Virus record (IMG/VR): IMGVR_UViG_3300036806_000130
Span: 1 to 21,718 of that record
Strand: one strand, 5' to 3'
DNA: 21,718 bases
DNA from: a virus
The notes beneath the pieces were generated by a model. That model was not told the DNA's origin and ran no database searches. It saw only the letters and a program-made list of their open reading frames with translations. The position numbers and the translations under genes are program-made. Shown piece by piece: positions 1 to 6,278 of the stretch. Position 1 is the stretch's first letter. Each line of letters starts with the position of its first letter.

Positions 1-59
1 AGGCCGAACAGCGCGAGGCCGAACATGGCCCAGAGCGTGGCGAGCTGCCATCCGGTCAC
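1..59 (-). CDS. Partial small membrane protein, N-terminus only
   Basis: A GTG start at 59-57 overlaps the TGA of the upstream gene (GTGA). The frame stays open to the window edge and begins MTGWQLATLWAMFGLALFG, a hydrophobic stretch that fits the start of a membrane segment. The tight overlap matches the coupling used throughout this operon, which is the main reason to accept it. Only about 19 residues are visible, so no family can be named. Confidence 0.5.
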   Translation of the reverse strand, partial: MTGWQLATLWAMFGLALFG

Positions 60-319
60 GGCCCCTCCCGGCCGTTCAGGTCCGCGTCGGCGGTGAGCAG
101 CACCGCCGTGATCCGGTCGAGGTTCTCAGCGATGGAGACGAGCGCCATGAACGACGCCATCTGTGCGGCCTCGAATTGCGCTTTGCCCGCGCCGGGGCTG
201 TGCGGCTCGCGGGCGGCGATGTAGGACACGGTCGACGCCCAGTCTCGGGCCATGGCCAGCGGCCCCGGCAGGTCGGGCCCCGGCGTGATGAGCGCCCCGG
301 CCTCGGGCTCGGCGGTCAC
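56..319 (-). CDS. Small hypothetical protein (87 aa)
   Basis: I do not recognise this protein. It starts with GTG at 319, overlapping the TGA of the previous gene in a GTGA junction, and its own stop overlaps the start of the next gene. The N-terminal third is rich in Pro and Gly; the rest (about residues 25-80) looks helical, with an Ala-rich stretch that ends in a Leu/Ile/Val-rich helix. There is no clear signal peptide or membrane segment. It lies at the distal end of the recombination operon among other small unknown genes. The coding call rests on codon bias and on the overlaps at both ends. Confidence 0.6.
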   Translation of the reverse strand: MTAEPEAGALITPGPDLPGPLAMARDWASTVSYIAAREPHSPGAGKAQFEAAQMASFMALVSIAENLDRITAVLLTADADLNGREGP

Positions 320-693
320 TTCCCGGCCTCCTTGCCCGTGTCGGGCTCGTCGGGGTCGACCGGGCTGTCGGGCTCGCGCATGGCGTCGAACGCCTTGCGG
401 ATCTCGTCCTCCAGCTCAAACTCCAGGGTCGTCTGTCCCGAGTCGAATTCGACCGACCGGCGCAGCATCGCCTCGGCCTGGTCGAGGTCTTGCGGCAGCA
501 GCCGGGCCACGCGGCGGATTCTCACGGTGATGACCTTGTCGTCCAGGTCGTAGTCCTCGGTGCCGCGCTTGCAGTCGAACACGATCATCGCGGCGCGGAG
601 CTGGCGCGGGTTCTTGGCCAGCTCGTCGGCGATCGTGGCGAGGCCGTTTGCCTCGCCCCTGGGTAGCAGCGCTTGGCCTTTCACGTCAGGCAT
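316..693 (-). CDS. Hypothetical phage protein with acidic tail (125 aa)
   Basis: Function unknown. The protein has a soluble alpha/beta look: a helix near residues 18-38, two or three strands between about 37 and 62 (AAMIVFDCKR, DKVITVRIRR), then a region ending in the acidic pattern ELEDEI near 108 and a C-terminal Asp/Glu/Pro tail. Its ATG at 693 lies inside the end of the upstream gene (8-base overlap) and its stop overlaps the downstream GTG start. Position just after the annealing-protein gene suggests a role in phage DNA metabolism, but that is inference from context only. Confidence 0.65.
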   Translation of the reverse strand: MPDVKGQALLPRGEANGLATIADELAKNPRQLRAAMIVFDCKRGTEDYDLDDKVITVRIRRVARLLPQDLDQAEAMLRRSVEFDSGQTTLEFELEDEIRKAFDAMREPDSPVDPDEPDTGKEAGK

Positions 694-925
694 GGTGTTT
701 CCCTTCTAGCGGGGGTGGGGCCAGCCGCGAGTTCACGGCGGCTATAGCGGCTTCCTGGGCGGCCAGCAGCTCCCCGGTACCGAGCCCCCGGCCGTGGTCG
801 TAGGCGGCGTACACGGCCCGCTGTAGCGGCTTGGGGACCATCGCCCAGTGGTCCCCGCACATCAGGAACCGCATGGCGATCTGGGCGATGCACTGCCCTG
901 CCGGGCAGCGGTGGGTCTCGGGCAT
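686..925 (-). CDS. Small putative zinc-binding protein (79 aa)
   Basis: The N-terminus carries C7-x4-C12-x10-C23-x2-H26, a plausible single zinc site, followed by a conserved-looking basic stretch (MVPKPLQRAVYAAYDHGRG). Similar small Cys/His proteins are common in actinobacterial phages and integrative elements and are usually unannotated. The start at 925 is supported by AGGAG eight bases upstream. It overlaps the end of the upstream gene by 64 bases and the start of the downstream gene by 8 bases. Zinc binding is inferred from the ligand spacing; a structural, DNA-binding or nuclease-related role are all possible. Confidence 0.65.
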   Translation of the reverse strand: MPETHRCPAGQCIAQIAMRFLMCGDHWAMVPKPLQRAVYAAYDHGRGLGTGELLAAQEAAIAAVNSRLAPPPLEGKHHA

Positions 926-1086
926 GGCGGGGGCTCCTGGGTGGCGATGATGCGGGCGCGCAGCTCGGGCAGCCCGTGGGCGGGTTCGATCAGGTCGGCC
1001 GCGGCGTGCAGCTCGGCGCGGACGCGGGCGGCGAACCGGGACCGGCCGCCTGGCGGGCCGGTGATGCGCGGGCGGCGGTGCTTCAC
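862..1086 (-). CDS. Small basic hypothetical protein (74 aa)
   Basis: Not recognised. The GTG start at 1086 overlaps the TGA of the upstream gene (GTGA). Residues 1-25 are strongly basic (MKHRRPRITGPPGGRSRF) and residues 20-50 look helical. The last roughly 20 codons overlap the start of the zinc-binding gene in another frame and have low-complexity composition, so the functional part is probably the first 50 residues. The long 64-base overlap is unusual beside the 4-base overlaps elsewhere and lowers confidence in the C-terminal end; a frameshift near 925 is another explanation. Confidence 0.45.
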   Translation of the reverse strand: MKHRRPRITGPPGGRSRFAARVRAELHAAADLIEPAHGLPELRARIIATQEPPPCPRPTAARQGSASPRSPCGS

Positions 1087-1334
1087 GGGAACTCGAGTTC
1101 CCGCGGGTCGTCGGGGACCAGGCCGCCGTCGTAGTGGGCGCGGTGGTCGGTGAGCTGGGCGGTCAGCTGCCGGTTCATGGCGATCAGGTGCTTGCGCTGG
1201 GCGTGCAGCTCGCGGACCTCGGCGATCAGGTCGGCTACGTCCTCGGGCCGCAGCGCCGGGCGGTCGTCGTAGCAGAATGCCAGCTCGGCCCGCCGTGCGA
1301 TGCCGGCCAGCTCGGCGTCAGTCAGGTTCCGCAT
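1083..1334 (-). CDS. Small helical protein, possible coiled coil (83 aa)
   Basis: Unknown function. The ATG at 1334 has a good GAGGAG ribosome site seven bases upstream and overlaps the end of the RecT-like gene by 17 bases. The body is mostly helical with heptad-like spacing from about residue 35 to 65 (DLIAEVRELHAQRKHLIAMN), consistent with a short coiled coil. The C-terminus is acidic and Pro-rich. Being coupled directly behind the annealing protein, it could be a small accessory partner, but nothing in the sequence proves it. Confidence 0.65.
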   Translation of the reverse strand: MRNLTDAELAGIARRAELAFCYDDRPALRPEDVADLIAEVRELHAQRKHLIAMNRQLTAQLTDHRAHYDGGLVPDDPRELEFP

Positions 1335-2382
1335 CGGGCGGCTCCTCGGGGGGCTCGGCGGGGTCGGCGGCCTCGGCGGCGGGGTCGGCGGAATGGTCGC
1401 CGTTCTGGTGAGCGCCCAGCTTGAGCAGGGCGTCGAGCCGCTCGATCGCGGTGATGGCCTCCTCGGGCGTCAGGTCGTTGGTCGACGCGACGGCGCGGCC
1501 CAGCCACGCGCTGAGCAGCCCCAGCACCTCCTCGCGGCTGGTGAACCCGAGGTCGCGCAGGCTGGCCAGGATGCGGGTCCGCGCCTTGGCCGTCAGCCGG
1601 GGCTCGACCCGCTGGGGCTCCTGGGGAACGGGCGCGGCCGGGGGCGCGGGCTCGGGCGCGGGCGGCATGGTGGCCGCTGGCAGCGCGACCCGTGCGGCCG
1701 GGGTCTTGCGCTTGGTGGTGGCGGGCTTGGCCGCTGACACCTCGGCGGCGGGTTGCACGGTGGCGGCCGAGCCGACCTCCAGCGCGGGCACCACGCCGTC
1801 GACGTTCTCCTCCAGCTCCTCGGCCATCACCGGCAGGCCGAGCATCGCGTCGGCCGCGACCCAGCGGGATGCCTCGGCGGTCGCCCGCGCTACGAGCATC
1901 GCCTTGGTCTGCGTTCGCCAGTTGGAGTACTCAGTGCCGGGAAACAGCTTGGCCGTGCGGGCGCGGTCGAGGTCCCAGGTCGAGGTCTGCCACTCCCCGC
2001 CAGCGCGGCGGCCGATCACCACGGCCCGCTGGCTGGTGGACTCCTTGACGATGATCTCGTGGCCGCGCTGTAGCAGCAGGGCGCGGGCAGCGAGGGCGTA
2101 CAGCCCGACCGTGCCCTTGATGATCGTGATCGAGCGCAGCGAGGCCATCGGCCCGAACCCCAGCTCCTGGCCCGCGAGCAGCACGGCGGTCACGGTGGCC
2201 ACCGTCCCGTCGTAGTCGAGTTGCCGCTGCTCGGGCTTGGCGTTGGGATTGGTATAGCGCCTGAGCTGCTCTGGCACGAACGGCGTGCCCGCCAGGGCCT
2301 TGGCGATCCCGGCCGCGGCCTCGGCCTCCTCGGCCCAGGCGCGCAGCGACACGGCAGCGGCATATTCTCCCGGTCGTCCCAT
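1318..2382 (-). CDS. RecT-like single-strand annealing protein
   Basis: This resembles the actinophage RecT-type recombination proteins that coat single-stranded DNA and anneal it to complementary strands. The recognisable core is residues 1-200: GQELGFGPMASLRSITIIKG, then VGLYALAARALLLQRGHEI, then a beta-rich part, then WRTQTKAMLVARATAEASRW, which is the typical layout of the family. The C-terminal 150 residues are an Ala/Pro/Glu-rich linker and a short helical domain. The exonuclease gene lies immediately upstream, as expected for a RecE/RecT-like pair. I place the start at ATG 2382 (354 aa), where TGATG couples it to a ten-codon leader. A longer in-frame ATG at 2427 (369 aa) has no ribosome site and its own first bases are the GGAGG sequence. 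Confidence 0.75.
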   Translation of the reverse strand: MGRPGEYAAAVSLRAWAEEAEAAAGIAKALAGTPFVPEQLRRYTNPNAKPEQRQLDYDGTVATVTAVLLAGQELGFGPMASLRSITIIKGTVGLYALAARALLLQRGHEIIVKESTSQRAVVIGRRAGGEWQTSTWDLDRARTAKLFPGTEYSNWRTQTKAMLVARATAEASRWVAADAMLGLPVMAEELEENVDGVVPALEVGSAATVQPAAEVSAAKPATTKRKTPAARVALPAATMPPAPEPAPPAAPVPQEPQRVEPRLTAKARTRILASLRDLGFTSREEVLGLLSAWLGRAVASTNDLTPEEAITAIERLDALLKLGAHQNGDHSADPAAEAADPAEPPEEPPDAEPD

Positions 2383-2414
2383 CACCGGGTCCGTACCGCT
2401 AGTGTGTGTCTCAT
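2382..2414 (-). CDS. Ten-residue leader peptide before the RecT-like gene
   Basis: ATG at 2414-2412 sits six bases after a perfect GGAGG (2421-2425) and encodes MRHTLAVRTR, ending in a TGA whose last base is the A of the RecT-like ATG (TGATG). This is the only well-placed ribosome site near the start of the annealing gene. A translated leader that hands ribosomes to the next start is a reasonable reading. The competing reading is that translation begins at 2427 in the annealing frame. Confidence 0.4.
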   Translation of the reverse strand: MRHTLAVRTR

Positions 2415-2458
2415 CTTGAGCCTCCATTCAATTGCGGCTTGATGGGGGTCGGGTATCG

Positions 2459-2487
2459 GCGGGCGCGTTCTTGCGGGGCGCGCCCGC
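2459..2487. other. Perfect 9-bp hairpin between exonuclease and RecT-like genes
   Basis: Arms GCGGGCGCG (2459-2467) and CGCGCCCGC (2479-2487) pair perfectly around an 11-base loop. On the transcribed minus strand no U-run follows, so it is a poor terminator in that direction; a weak T-run follows on the plus strand. It lies in the 68-base gap between the two recombination genes and could slow transcription or protect one message end. The function is inferred. Confidence 0.5.
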
Positions 2488-2495
2488 TTTGGTTG

Positions 2496-3347
2496 TCAGG
2501 AGTTGGTGACCAGCTCGCCCGTGGTGGCCGGGGAGCCCAGCCAGCTCGACGGCAGCCGGTAATCGCTGCCGCGTTCGGATTTCTCCATCCGGTCGAACAT
2601 CCACCGGGCGTGGAGAAAGAATTCCCACAGCTCGTCGTCGGTACTGACCGGGCGCAATTCGCACGCATCGGACTTGATCCACACCACGCCCGCCCTTTGT
2701 ATACCGAGCTGGCCCATTGGCTGCTCGACCTCGGGATGCTCGGGGTGCACGTACATCTCGGCGCGGCGGTAGGCGGTGGCTTGCAGCGCCGATTCCGGCC
2801 ACACACCCGAGGCCGTCGACTTGAGCTCAAGCAGCCACCGGGCGGGCGGGATGATCTGCATATCCATCAGCAGCTCAGGCAGGTCGGCGATCAGGTCGGC
2901 CGTGCCGCAATAGCGGTGAGTGCGCGACGCGACCACCAGCTCGGTGGCCAGCACGCCGGGCTTGATCCGGTCGAGCCAGTCCCGGTATGCCTCGACGTGG
3001 CCGCGCAGCTCCTCGGGCACGACCACGCCGGGGGGCTCCTCACCGTCCAGCAGCAGCTCAGCGGGCGGCGCGACCAGCTCCTCGGCCAGCCGGTGAATCT
3101 CGGTGCCCCGCCTGGCGGCCCGGTCGCGGGTGGTGTTGCGGGCTCCCTCCATCAGCCGCAGCCGTTCGCTGGGCTTGGTCTCCGAGAGGGTGGCCCAATT
3201 GTCGAGCGCATAGGCCGCCGTCTCGCGGGCGGCCCACCCTGCGAGGTTTATGGGGAGCACTTTAAGGACCGTGGTCACGCCGGGGACTTTTTCGTCGTCC
3301 ACGTGATAGGTGTGCCCGGACCCATACTTCCGTCGCCTGATGGCCAT
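2496..3347 (-). CDS. PD-(D/E)XK exonuclease, RecE/RecB-like (283 aa)
   Basis: A nuclease of the Cas4/RecB/lambda-exonuclease superfamily, expected to resect double-stranded DNA ends so that the neighbouring RecT-like protein can load. Motifs are in the right order: G81-T-E-I-H85 early helix, E136 in a strand (ATELVVA), G148-T-A-D151, the catalytic E174-L-K176 in LLELKS, and the motif IV pattern Q189-x3-Y193. Length is normal for a stand-alone phage exonuclease. Its ATG at 3347 shares a base with the upstream TGA (TGATG). The order regulator, small gene, exonuclease, annealing protein suggests a single transcript. The nuclease fold is well supported; polarity and substrate cannot be read from the sequence. 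Confidence 0.82.
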   Translation of the reverse strand: MAIRRRKYGSGHTYHVDDEKVPGVTTVLKVLPINLAGWAARETAAYALDNWATLSETKPSERLRLMEGARNTTRDRAARRGTEIHRLAEELVAPPAELLLDGEEPPGVVVPEELRGHVEAYRDWLDRIKPGVLATELVVASRTHRYCGTADLIADLPELLMDMQIIPPARWLLELKSTASGVWPESALQATAYRRAEMYVHPEHPEVEQPMGQLGIQRAGVVWIKSDACELRPVSTDDELWEFFLHARWMFDRMEKSERGSDYRLPSSWLGSPATTGELVTNS

Positions 3348-3583
3348 CAGTTGCCCACCCCGCTGACAGGCGCTGATGGGCGAACGTTACGCCCCTCGTT
3401 ATCCGGGTGTGATAGCGGGGGTGGTGTTTCGGAATTGGCGCGTGCGCGGTCGCGGGACGCGCGGAGCCGGATGGCCGCGAATAGCGCAGCGATGCGGCCG
3501 ATGGTTGCGTCGTCCGGGGGGGGCAGCAGTTCTAGCCGTGCGCGGAATCTGGCCGCGGCCTGCTCCCGGTCGGCCTCGTTCAC
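3347..3583 (-). CDS. Small hypothetical protein (78 aa)
   Basis: Unrecognised. The GTG start at 3583 overlaps the TGA of the regulator gene (GTGA), and the stop shares one base with the exonuclease ATG. Residues 1-50 look helical and Arg/Ala-rich (ARFRARLELLPPPDDATIGR then IAALFAAIRLRASRDRARAN); the rest is Pro/Ser-rich and probably disordered. Its place between regulator and exonuclease suggests co-expression with the recombination genes, with no direct evidence for a job. Confidence 0.6.
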   Translation of the reverse strand: MNEADREQAAARFRARLELLPPPDDATIGRIAALFAAIRLRASRDRARANSETPPPLSHPDNEGRNVRPSAPVSGVGN

Positions 3584-3831
3584 GATGCGGCCTCGGCGGG
3601 CGTGAACAGGTCGCGCACGTCATGCCCGTAGTAGTTGGCGAGGGCGGTGAGCAGGCCCAGGCTGGGCGGGCCGCCGACGCCCTTTTCAAGCTTGGCCAGC
3701 CAGATATAGCCGATGCGGTCGCCCTGGTCGGTGAGGTCCGCGCAGACCCGCTCACGCGATAGCCCGGATTCTTCCCGCCAGGCGGCCAGCAGCGCGGCGT
3801 TGAACAGCGCCACGATGGGGCTCCCTGTCAT
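3580..3831 (-). CDS. XRE/Cro-CI-type HTH regulator (83 aa)
   Basis: A small single-domain helix-turn-helix protein. The layout is typical of the XRE family: WREESGLSRERVCADL (helices 1-2), a turn, IGYIWLAKLEKG (recognition helix 3 running into the family's LE.G-type motif), then PSLGLLTALANYYG and DVRDLF. There is no C-terminal cleavage or multimerisation domain, so it is Cro-like in size. Two starts are possible: ATG 3831, without a ribosome site, or GTG 3813 (seventh codon), with GGGAG seven bases before it; the second looks better. It heads the exonuclease/RecT operon behind a TTGACA promoter candidate that carries the same TGTACTAG motif as the divergent control region, so self-regulation is plausible. 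Confidence 0.8.
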   Translation of the reverse strand: MTGSPIVALFNAALLAAWREESGLSRERVCADLTDQGDRIGYIWLAKLEKGVGGPPSLGLLTALANYYGHDVRDLFTPAEAAS

Positions 3832-3963
3832 CAGTCAGGATTGACTCGATGTGGCGACGGTCCAGGGAAGTCCACGTCATCGCGCCCCTGGCGGGCGCTC
3901 GGGTCTCCGGATATTTCTGTCAGCGACCCTCCGGGTAGGGCCTCGGTGTCGCCGGTCCCACCT

Positions 3964-3993
3964 GTACTAGCCGGCCAATCCTGTAGCTGTCAA
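3964..3993 (-). promoter_or_regulatory. Candidate promoter for the regulator/exonuclease/RecT operon
   Basis: On the minus strand a perfect -35 TTGACA (3993-3988) is followed after 18 bases by TAGTAC (3969-3964) as a weak -10. The plus-strand bases around the -10 read TGTACTAG (3963-3970), identical to part of the palindrome at 6153-6169. The predicted leader to the regulator start is roughly 125-145 bases. Confidence 0.5.
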
Positions 3994-4024
3994 CCCCAAC
4001 AGCCAAAACACCCGGCCCACGGCT

Positions 4025-4040
4025 CCCCAGTCTCCTGGGG
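4025..4040 (-). terminator. Candidate terminator after the recombinase operon
   Basis: CCCCAG/CTGGGG pairs over a four-base loop, about 45 bases past the stop of the last gene of the recombinase operon. On the minus strand a GTTTT run occurs about 15 bases further on, not directly after the stem, so termination here is plausible but not textbook. Confidence 0.35.
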
Positions 4041-4084
4041 GGCGCTGTAGGGCGCGGGTGTGTGTGGTTGGGTGGGGGCCGGGG

Positions 4085-4357
4085 TCAGCGGCTTACAGGC
4101 GGCTGTGGCGGCGTGGCCCTCGGGGGGCCGATCACGGGCCAGGCACCCACGGCATCGAGGGCGGCGGCCAGCTTGGCCTCGGGGACCTCCCGGCCGAACG
4201 GGACCTCGGCGACAACCACCCCGTTGGCCAGGCGGGTGATCAGGTGCCACCCGTCGAACCCGCCTCGCCGGGTCCTGCTGGTGTGCGTGCGGTACACCAG
4301 GTCGATCCGCAGGCCACCCGGCGCGGCCCACCGGGTAAGCCCGGCCGGGCGGGTCAT
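4085..4357 (-). CDS. Small hypothetical protein coupled to the recombinase (90 aa)
   Basis: This gene is easy to miss because a longer frame runs antiparallel to codon sense through the recombinase. Its ATG at 4357 overlaps the recombinase TGA (ATGA). The product begins MTRPAGLTRWAAPGG and has a compact alternating strand pattern (LRIDLVYRTH, GWHLITRLANGVVVAEVPFG), then an Ala/Leu helix (EAKLAAALDAVGAW) and a Pro-rich end. I recognise no family. Coupling to the recombinase suggests a partner or a second small DNA-associated protein; that is inference. Confidence 0.6.
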   Translation of the reverse strand: MTRPAGLTRWAAPGGLRIDLVYRTHTSRTRRGGFDGWHLITRLANGVVVAEVPFGREVPEAKLAAALDAVGAWPVIGPPRATPPQPPVSR

Positions 4358-5814
4358 GCTGCCACGCCCAGCGGGATCAGGTCGATGCGGTCGGCTGCGC
4401 TCAGGGCGGCCCCGCCCCCGGTGCCCGGCTGCACCTTGATCGGGGTCTGCACGGCCTCGCACAGAGTGCGCACCTGCTCGGCGGGGGTCAGGGCGGCCCA
4501 CTCGATCACCACGGGCACGCCGCCCTGCTGGTCGACCTTGGCCAGCTCGGCTAGCTCGGCCTCGGCCTCGGCGATCATCCGCTCGGCCTCGGCGGCCATG
4601 TCGGCGTACCGGGCGCGCACCTTGGGGCTGGGCATCCGCAGCCGCTTGCCGTCGAGGTCGGCGAGCTGCTCGGCGAGGTCGTCGACCAGGGCGTCCAGCT
4701 CGGCCCGCCGCTGCGCGGTCTCGGGGGCGCGGGCTGCCGCGGCCCGCGCTGCCGGGGTCTCGGCCCACGCCATCACGGCGTCCTCGATCAGCTCGTGCAC
4801 GTCGCTGGCGGGCACCGACACACCATGGCACGGGCGGGTGACGCCCAGGGCCTTGTGCGGGTTCTTGCACGAGTAGTAGGGCCGCTTGGTGCCCCGGTAT
4901 GTGACCGTGTCGCCGGTCAGCTGGTTGCCGCACTTCCCGCACCGCAGCACCGGGCCGAACGGGTAGCTGTTCACCTTGACCGGGCGGCCCCGCTTGCGGC
5001 TGGCGAACACCACGGCCAGCCGGTTGAACACGGGCTCGTCCAGCGGCCCGCCCTGCGGTGCCCGGCTGACGATCTCGCCCTCGGTGGTGGTCACCAGACC
5101 GGCGCTGGCCGGGCGGGTCAGGGCGGCCCTCAGCATCTTGGCACTGACCGGGCGGCCCGTGCTGTCGGTAATTGCCGGGGCGGCCGACCACGCGGTGTCG
5201 ATGCGGTGCTCGGGGTCATCGAGGACGGCCTGCGCGACCTCGGCCAGCCATGCGGCCTGGCCGGGGTCGACCTCCCAGTCGTCCCCGCCCTGGCGGAATC
5301 CCAGCGGCGGGTTGCCGCCGTACACGATCCGCAGGTTGCCCTGGCGGCGGGCCTCGTTCTTGTGGTTGCGGGCGCGGCGGCTGCCTGCGTCCGACTGGTT
5401 AATCGTCATGGCGGCCAGGTGGCGGAACATCGCCCGGCTGTCGCCGTTGCCCAGGTCATAGACACCCTCCGGGGTCAGCAGCATAATCCCGTGCCGCTCC
5501 CCGATGGCCAGCAGCCGCTCGGTGTCCAGCCCGTTGCGGCTCAGCCGGTCGGCGTGGTAGCTGAACGCGGCCTTGTGGGCTCCGGTGTCCAGCTCGACCA
5601 GGAACGCCTCCCAGCCCGGCCGGGTGATTGTCTGGTCCCACGCTGACAGGGCCTTGTCATCGAACCGGGGGCCGATGCTGTGGCCGCCCCATTCTGCGAG
5701 GCGTTCCAGGGTGGCGAATTGCAGGGGGATCGACTCGACCTGGCCGGTCTTCTTTTTGCGGCTCAGCCTGGCGTAGGCGGGCACGTCCTCGTAGGTCACG
5801 GCCGGGGCGGTCAT
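4354..5814 (-). CDS. Large serine recombinase (phage integrase type, 486 aa)
   Basis: A site-specific recombinase of the large serine family, expected to join phage and host attachment sites. The catalytic domain carries Y14-A-R16-L-S18, where S18 is the likely nucleophile, and the D89-R-L-S-R93 motif. A recombinase domain follows (about 150-285) with YGGNPPLGFR, then a zinc ribbon with C292-x2-C295 and C316/C329, then a coiled-coil stretch (about 365-425). The start at 5814 is chosen because it forms ATGA with the stop of the HTH gene; a longer in-frame start at 6039 would add 75 low-complexity residues that lie over that gene. Length is within the usual range for the family. Whether it acts alone in excision depends on a directionality factor not proven here. 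Confidence 0.9.
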   Translation of the reverse strand: MTAPAVTYEDVPAYARLSRKKKTGQVESIPLQFATLERLAEWGGHSIGPRFDDKALSAWDQTITRPGWEAFLVELDTGAHKAAFSYHADRLSRNGLDTERLLAIGERHGIMLLTPEGVYDLGNGDSRAMFRHLAAMTINQSDAGSRRARNHKNEARRQGNLRIVYGGNPPLGFRQGGDDWEVDPGQAAWLAEVAQAVLDDPEHRIDTAWSAAPAITDSTGRPVSAKMLRAALTRPASAGLVTTTEGEIVSRAPQGGPLDEPVFNRLAVVFASRKRGRPVKVNSYPFGPVLRCGKCGNQLTGDTVTYRGTKRPYYSCKNPHKALGVTRPCHGVSVPASDVHELIEDAVMAWAETPAARAAAARAPETAQRRAELDALVDDLAEQLADLDGKRLRMPSPKVRARYADMAAEAERMIAEAEAELAELAKVDQQGGVPVVIEWAALTPAEQVRTLCEAVQTPIKVQPGTGGGAALSAADRIDLIPLGVAA

Positions 5815-6008
5815 CGGGGGCCAGCCTCGGGGCTCAGGTGGGTCTGTCGGCCTGCCGATTTCAGGGCGTTCCGCACGACCTGGCGGCTCACCCCGCACTG
5901 GCGGGCGGCCTCGGCCTTGGCCTCGGCCAGGGTCAGGCCATCGCCCAGCAGGTCCACGATCAGGTTGTAGACGGTGCAGTGGGTCGGGGTCATCGGGCGG
6001 GGGGTCAT
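5811..6008 (-). CDS. Small HTH protein ahead of the recombinase (65 aa)
   Basis: A helix-turn-helix is readable at about residues 26-52 (LAEAKAEAARQCGVSRQVV then RNALKSAGR), with the GVSR turn typical of DNA-binding HTH proteins. The rest is short: a helical N-terminus (TVYNLIVDLLGDG) and a polar tail. The ATG at 6008 overlaps the stop of the 40-residue peptide (ATGA); a second Met at codon 6 is possible. The stop overlaps the recombinase start. A tiny DNA-binding protein co-translated with a serine integrase is a natural candidate for a recombination directionality factor or an operon regulator; neither is shown by the sequence alone. Confidence 0.7.
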   Translation of the reverse strand: MTPRPMTPTHCTVYNLIVDLLGDGLTLAEAKAEAARQCGVSRQVVRNALKSAGRQTHLSPEAGPR

Positions 6009-6127
6009 CGGGCACCGGCCTCGACGGCCAGGTGGTCAACGGTGGACGGCTTGCGCAGGGCGCCTACGGCCATCGTGATCACGGCTGCGATCGTGGTCCC
6101 GCATGTGGCGGCTGCTATGGCAATCAT
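6005..6127 (-). CDS. Forty-residue single-pass membrane peptide
   Basis: The ATG at 6127 has a strong GAGGAG ribosome site eight bases upstream, and its TGA overlaps the next ATG (ATGA). The product starts MIAIAAATCGTTIAAVITMA, a membrane-spanning helix of about 22 residues, followed by a basic junction (ALRKP) and a short soluble tail. It is the first gene after the divergent control region. Nothing identifies its role; small membrane peptides in this position could act in superinfection exclusion or as leader genes. The ribosome site and overlap make the coding call firm despite the short length. Confidence 0.6.
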   Translation of the reverse strand: MIAIAAATCGTTIAAVITMAVGALRKPSTVDHLAVEAGAR

Positions 6128-6152
6128 CTGGGTGGCTCCTCGTTGCTGTGCG

Positions 6153-6169
6153 GTTGTACTAGGTACAAC
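6153..6169. promoter_or_regulatory. Perfect palindromic operator candidate
   Basis: GTTGTAC and GTACAAC form perfect 7-bp inverted arms around TAG. The site lies 26 bases upstream of the 40-residue peptide start, so it would overlap the leftward promoter. Its core TGTACTAG recurs at 3963-3970 over the -10 of the regulator promoter candidate. It looks like a binding site for a dimeric regulator; the XRE protein at 3580-3831 is the nearest candidate. Confidence 0.6.
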
Positions 6170-6278
6170 AGCCGAGGTGCCCCCCTTTATTCCCCTGCCC
6201 CCTTGGGATCGTGAGATTTAATCCGGGGACGGGTGTGATCTGCACGACACGCCCGTGCCCCCCACTTTGGGTGACCTT

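Larger units (their letters stand above)
3832..4084. other. Non-coding gap between recombinase and regulator operons
   Basis: About 250 bases with no convincing gene. It contains the promoter candidate at 3964-3993, a hairpin at 3882-3898 (GCGCCC/GGGCGC, loop of five) in the presumed 5' leader of the regulator message, and a hairpin at 4025-4040. Because it follows a serine recombinase operon it is also a reasonable place for a phage attachment site, but no attachment core can be picked out from one copy. Confidence 0.5.

Noticed and set aside
2406-3605. 399-residue plus-strand frame opposite the exonuclease
   Set aside because: Antisense shadow typical of high-GC DNA: Gly/Arg/Pro/Val composition, no motifs, while the minus strand carries a recognisable nuclease.
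3752-3880. 42-codon minus-strand frame beginning MTWTSLDRRH before and over the XRE gene
   Set aside because: Poor ribosome site, Arg-rich out-of-frame composition over the regulator gene, no partner overlap; it may be an untranslated leader.
4358-5191. Upstream part of a 368-residue minus frame ending at 4085
   Set aside because: Out-of-frame reading of the recombinase; only the last 90 codons, after the ATGA junction at 4357, are a real gene.
5815-6039. N-terminal extension of the recombinase to 561 residues
   Set aside because: The extra 75 residues are Pro/Asp/Arg low complexity and read over the HTH gene in a different frame; ATG 5814 makes the standard ATGA junction.
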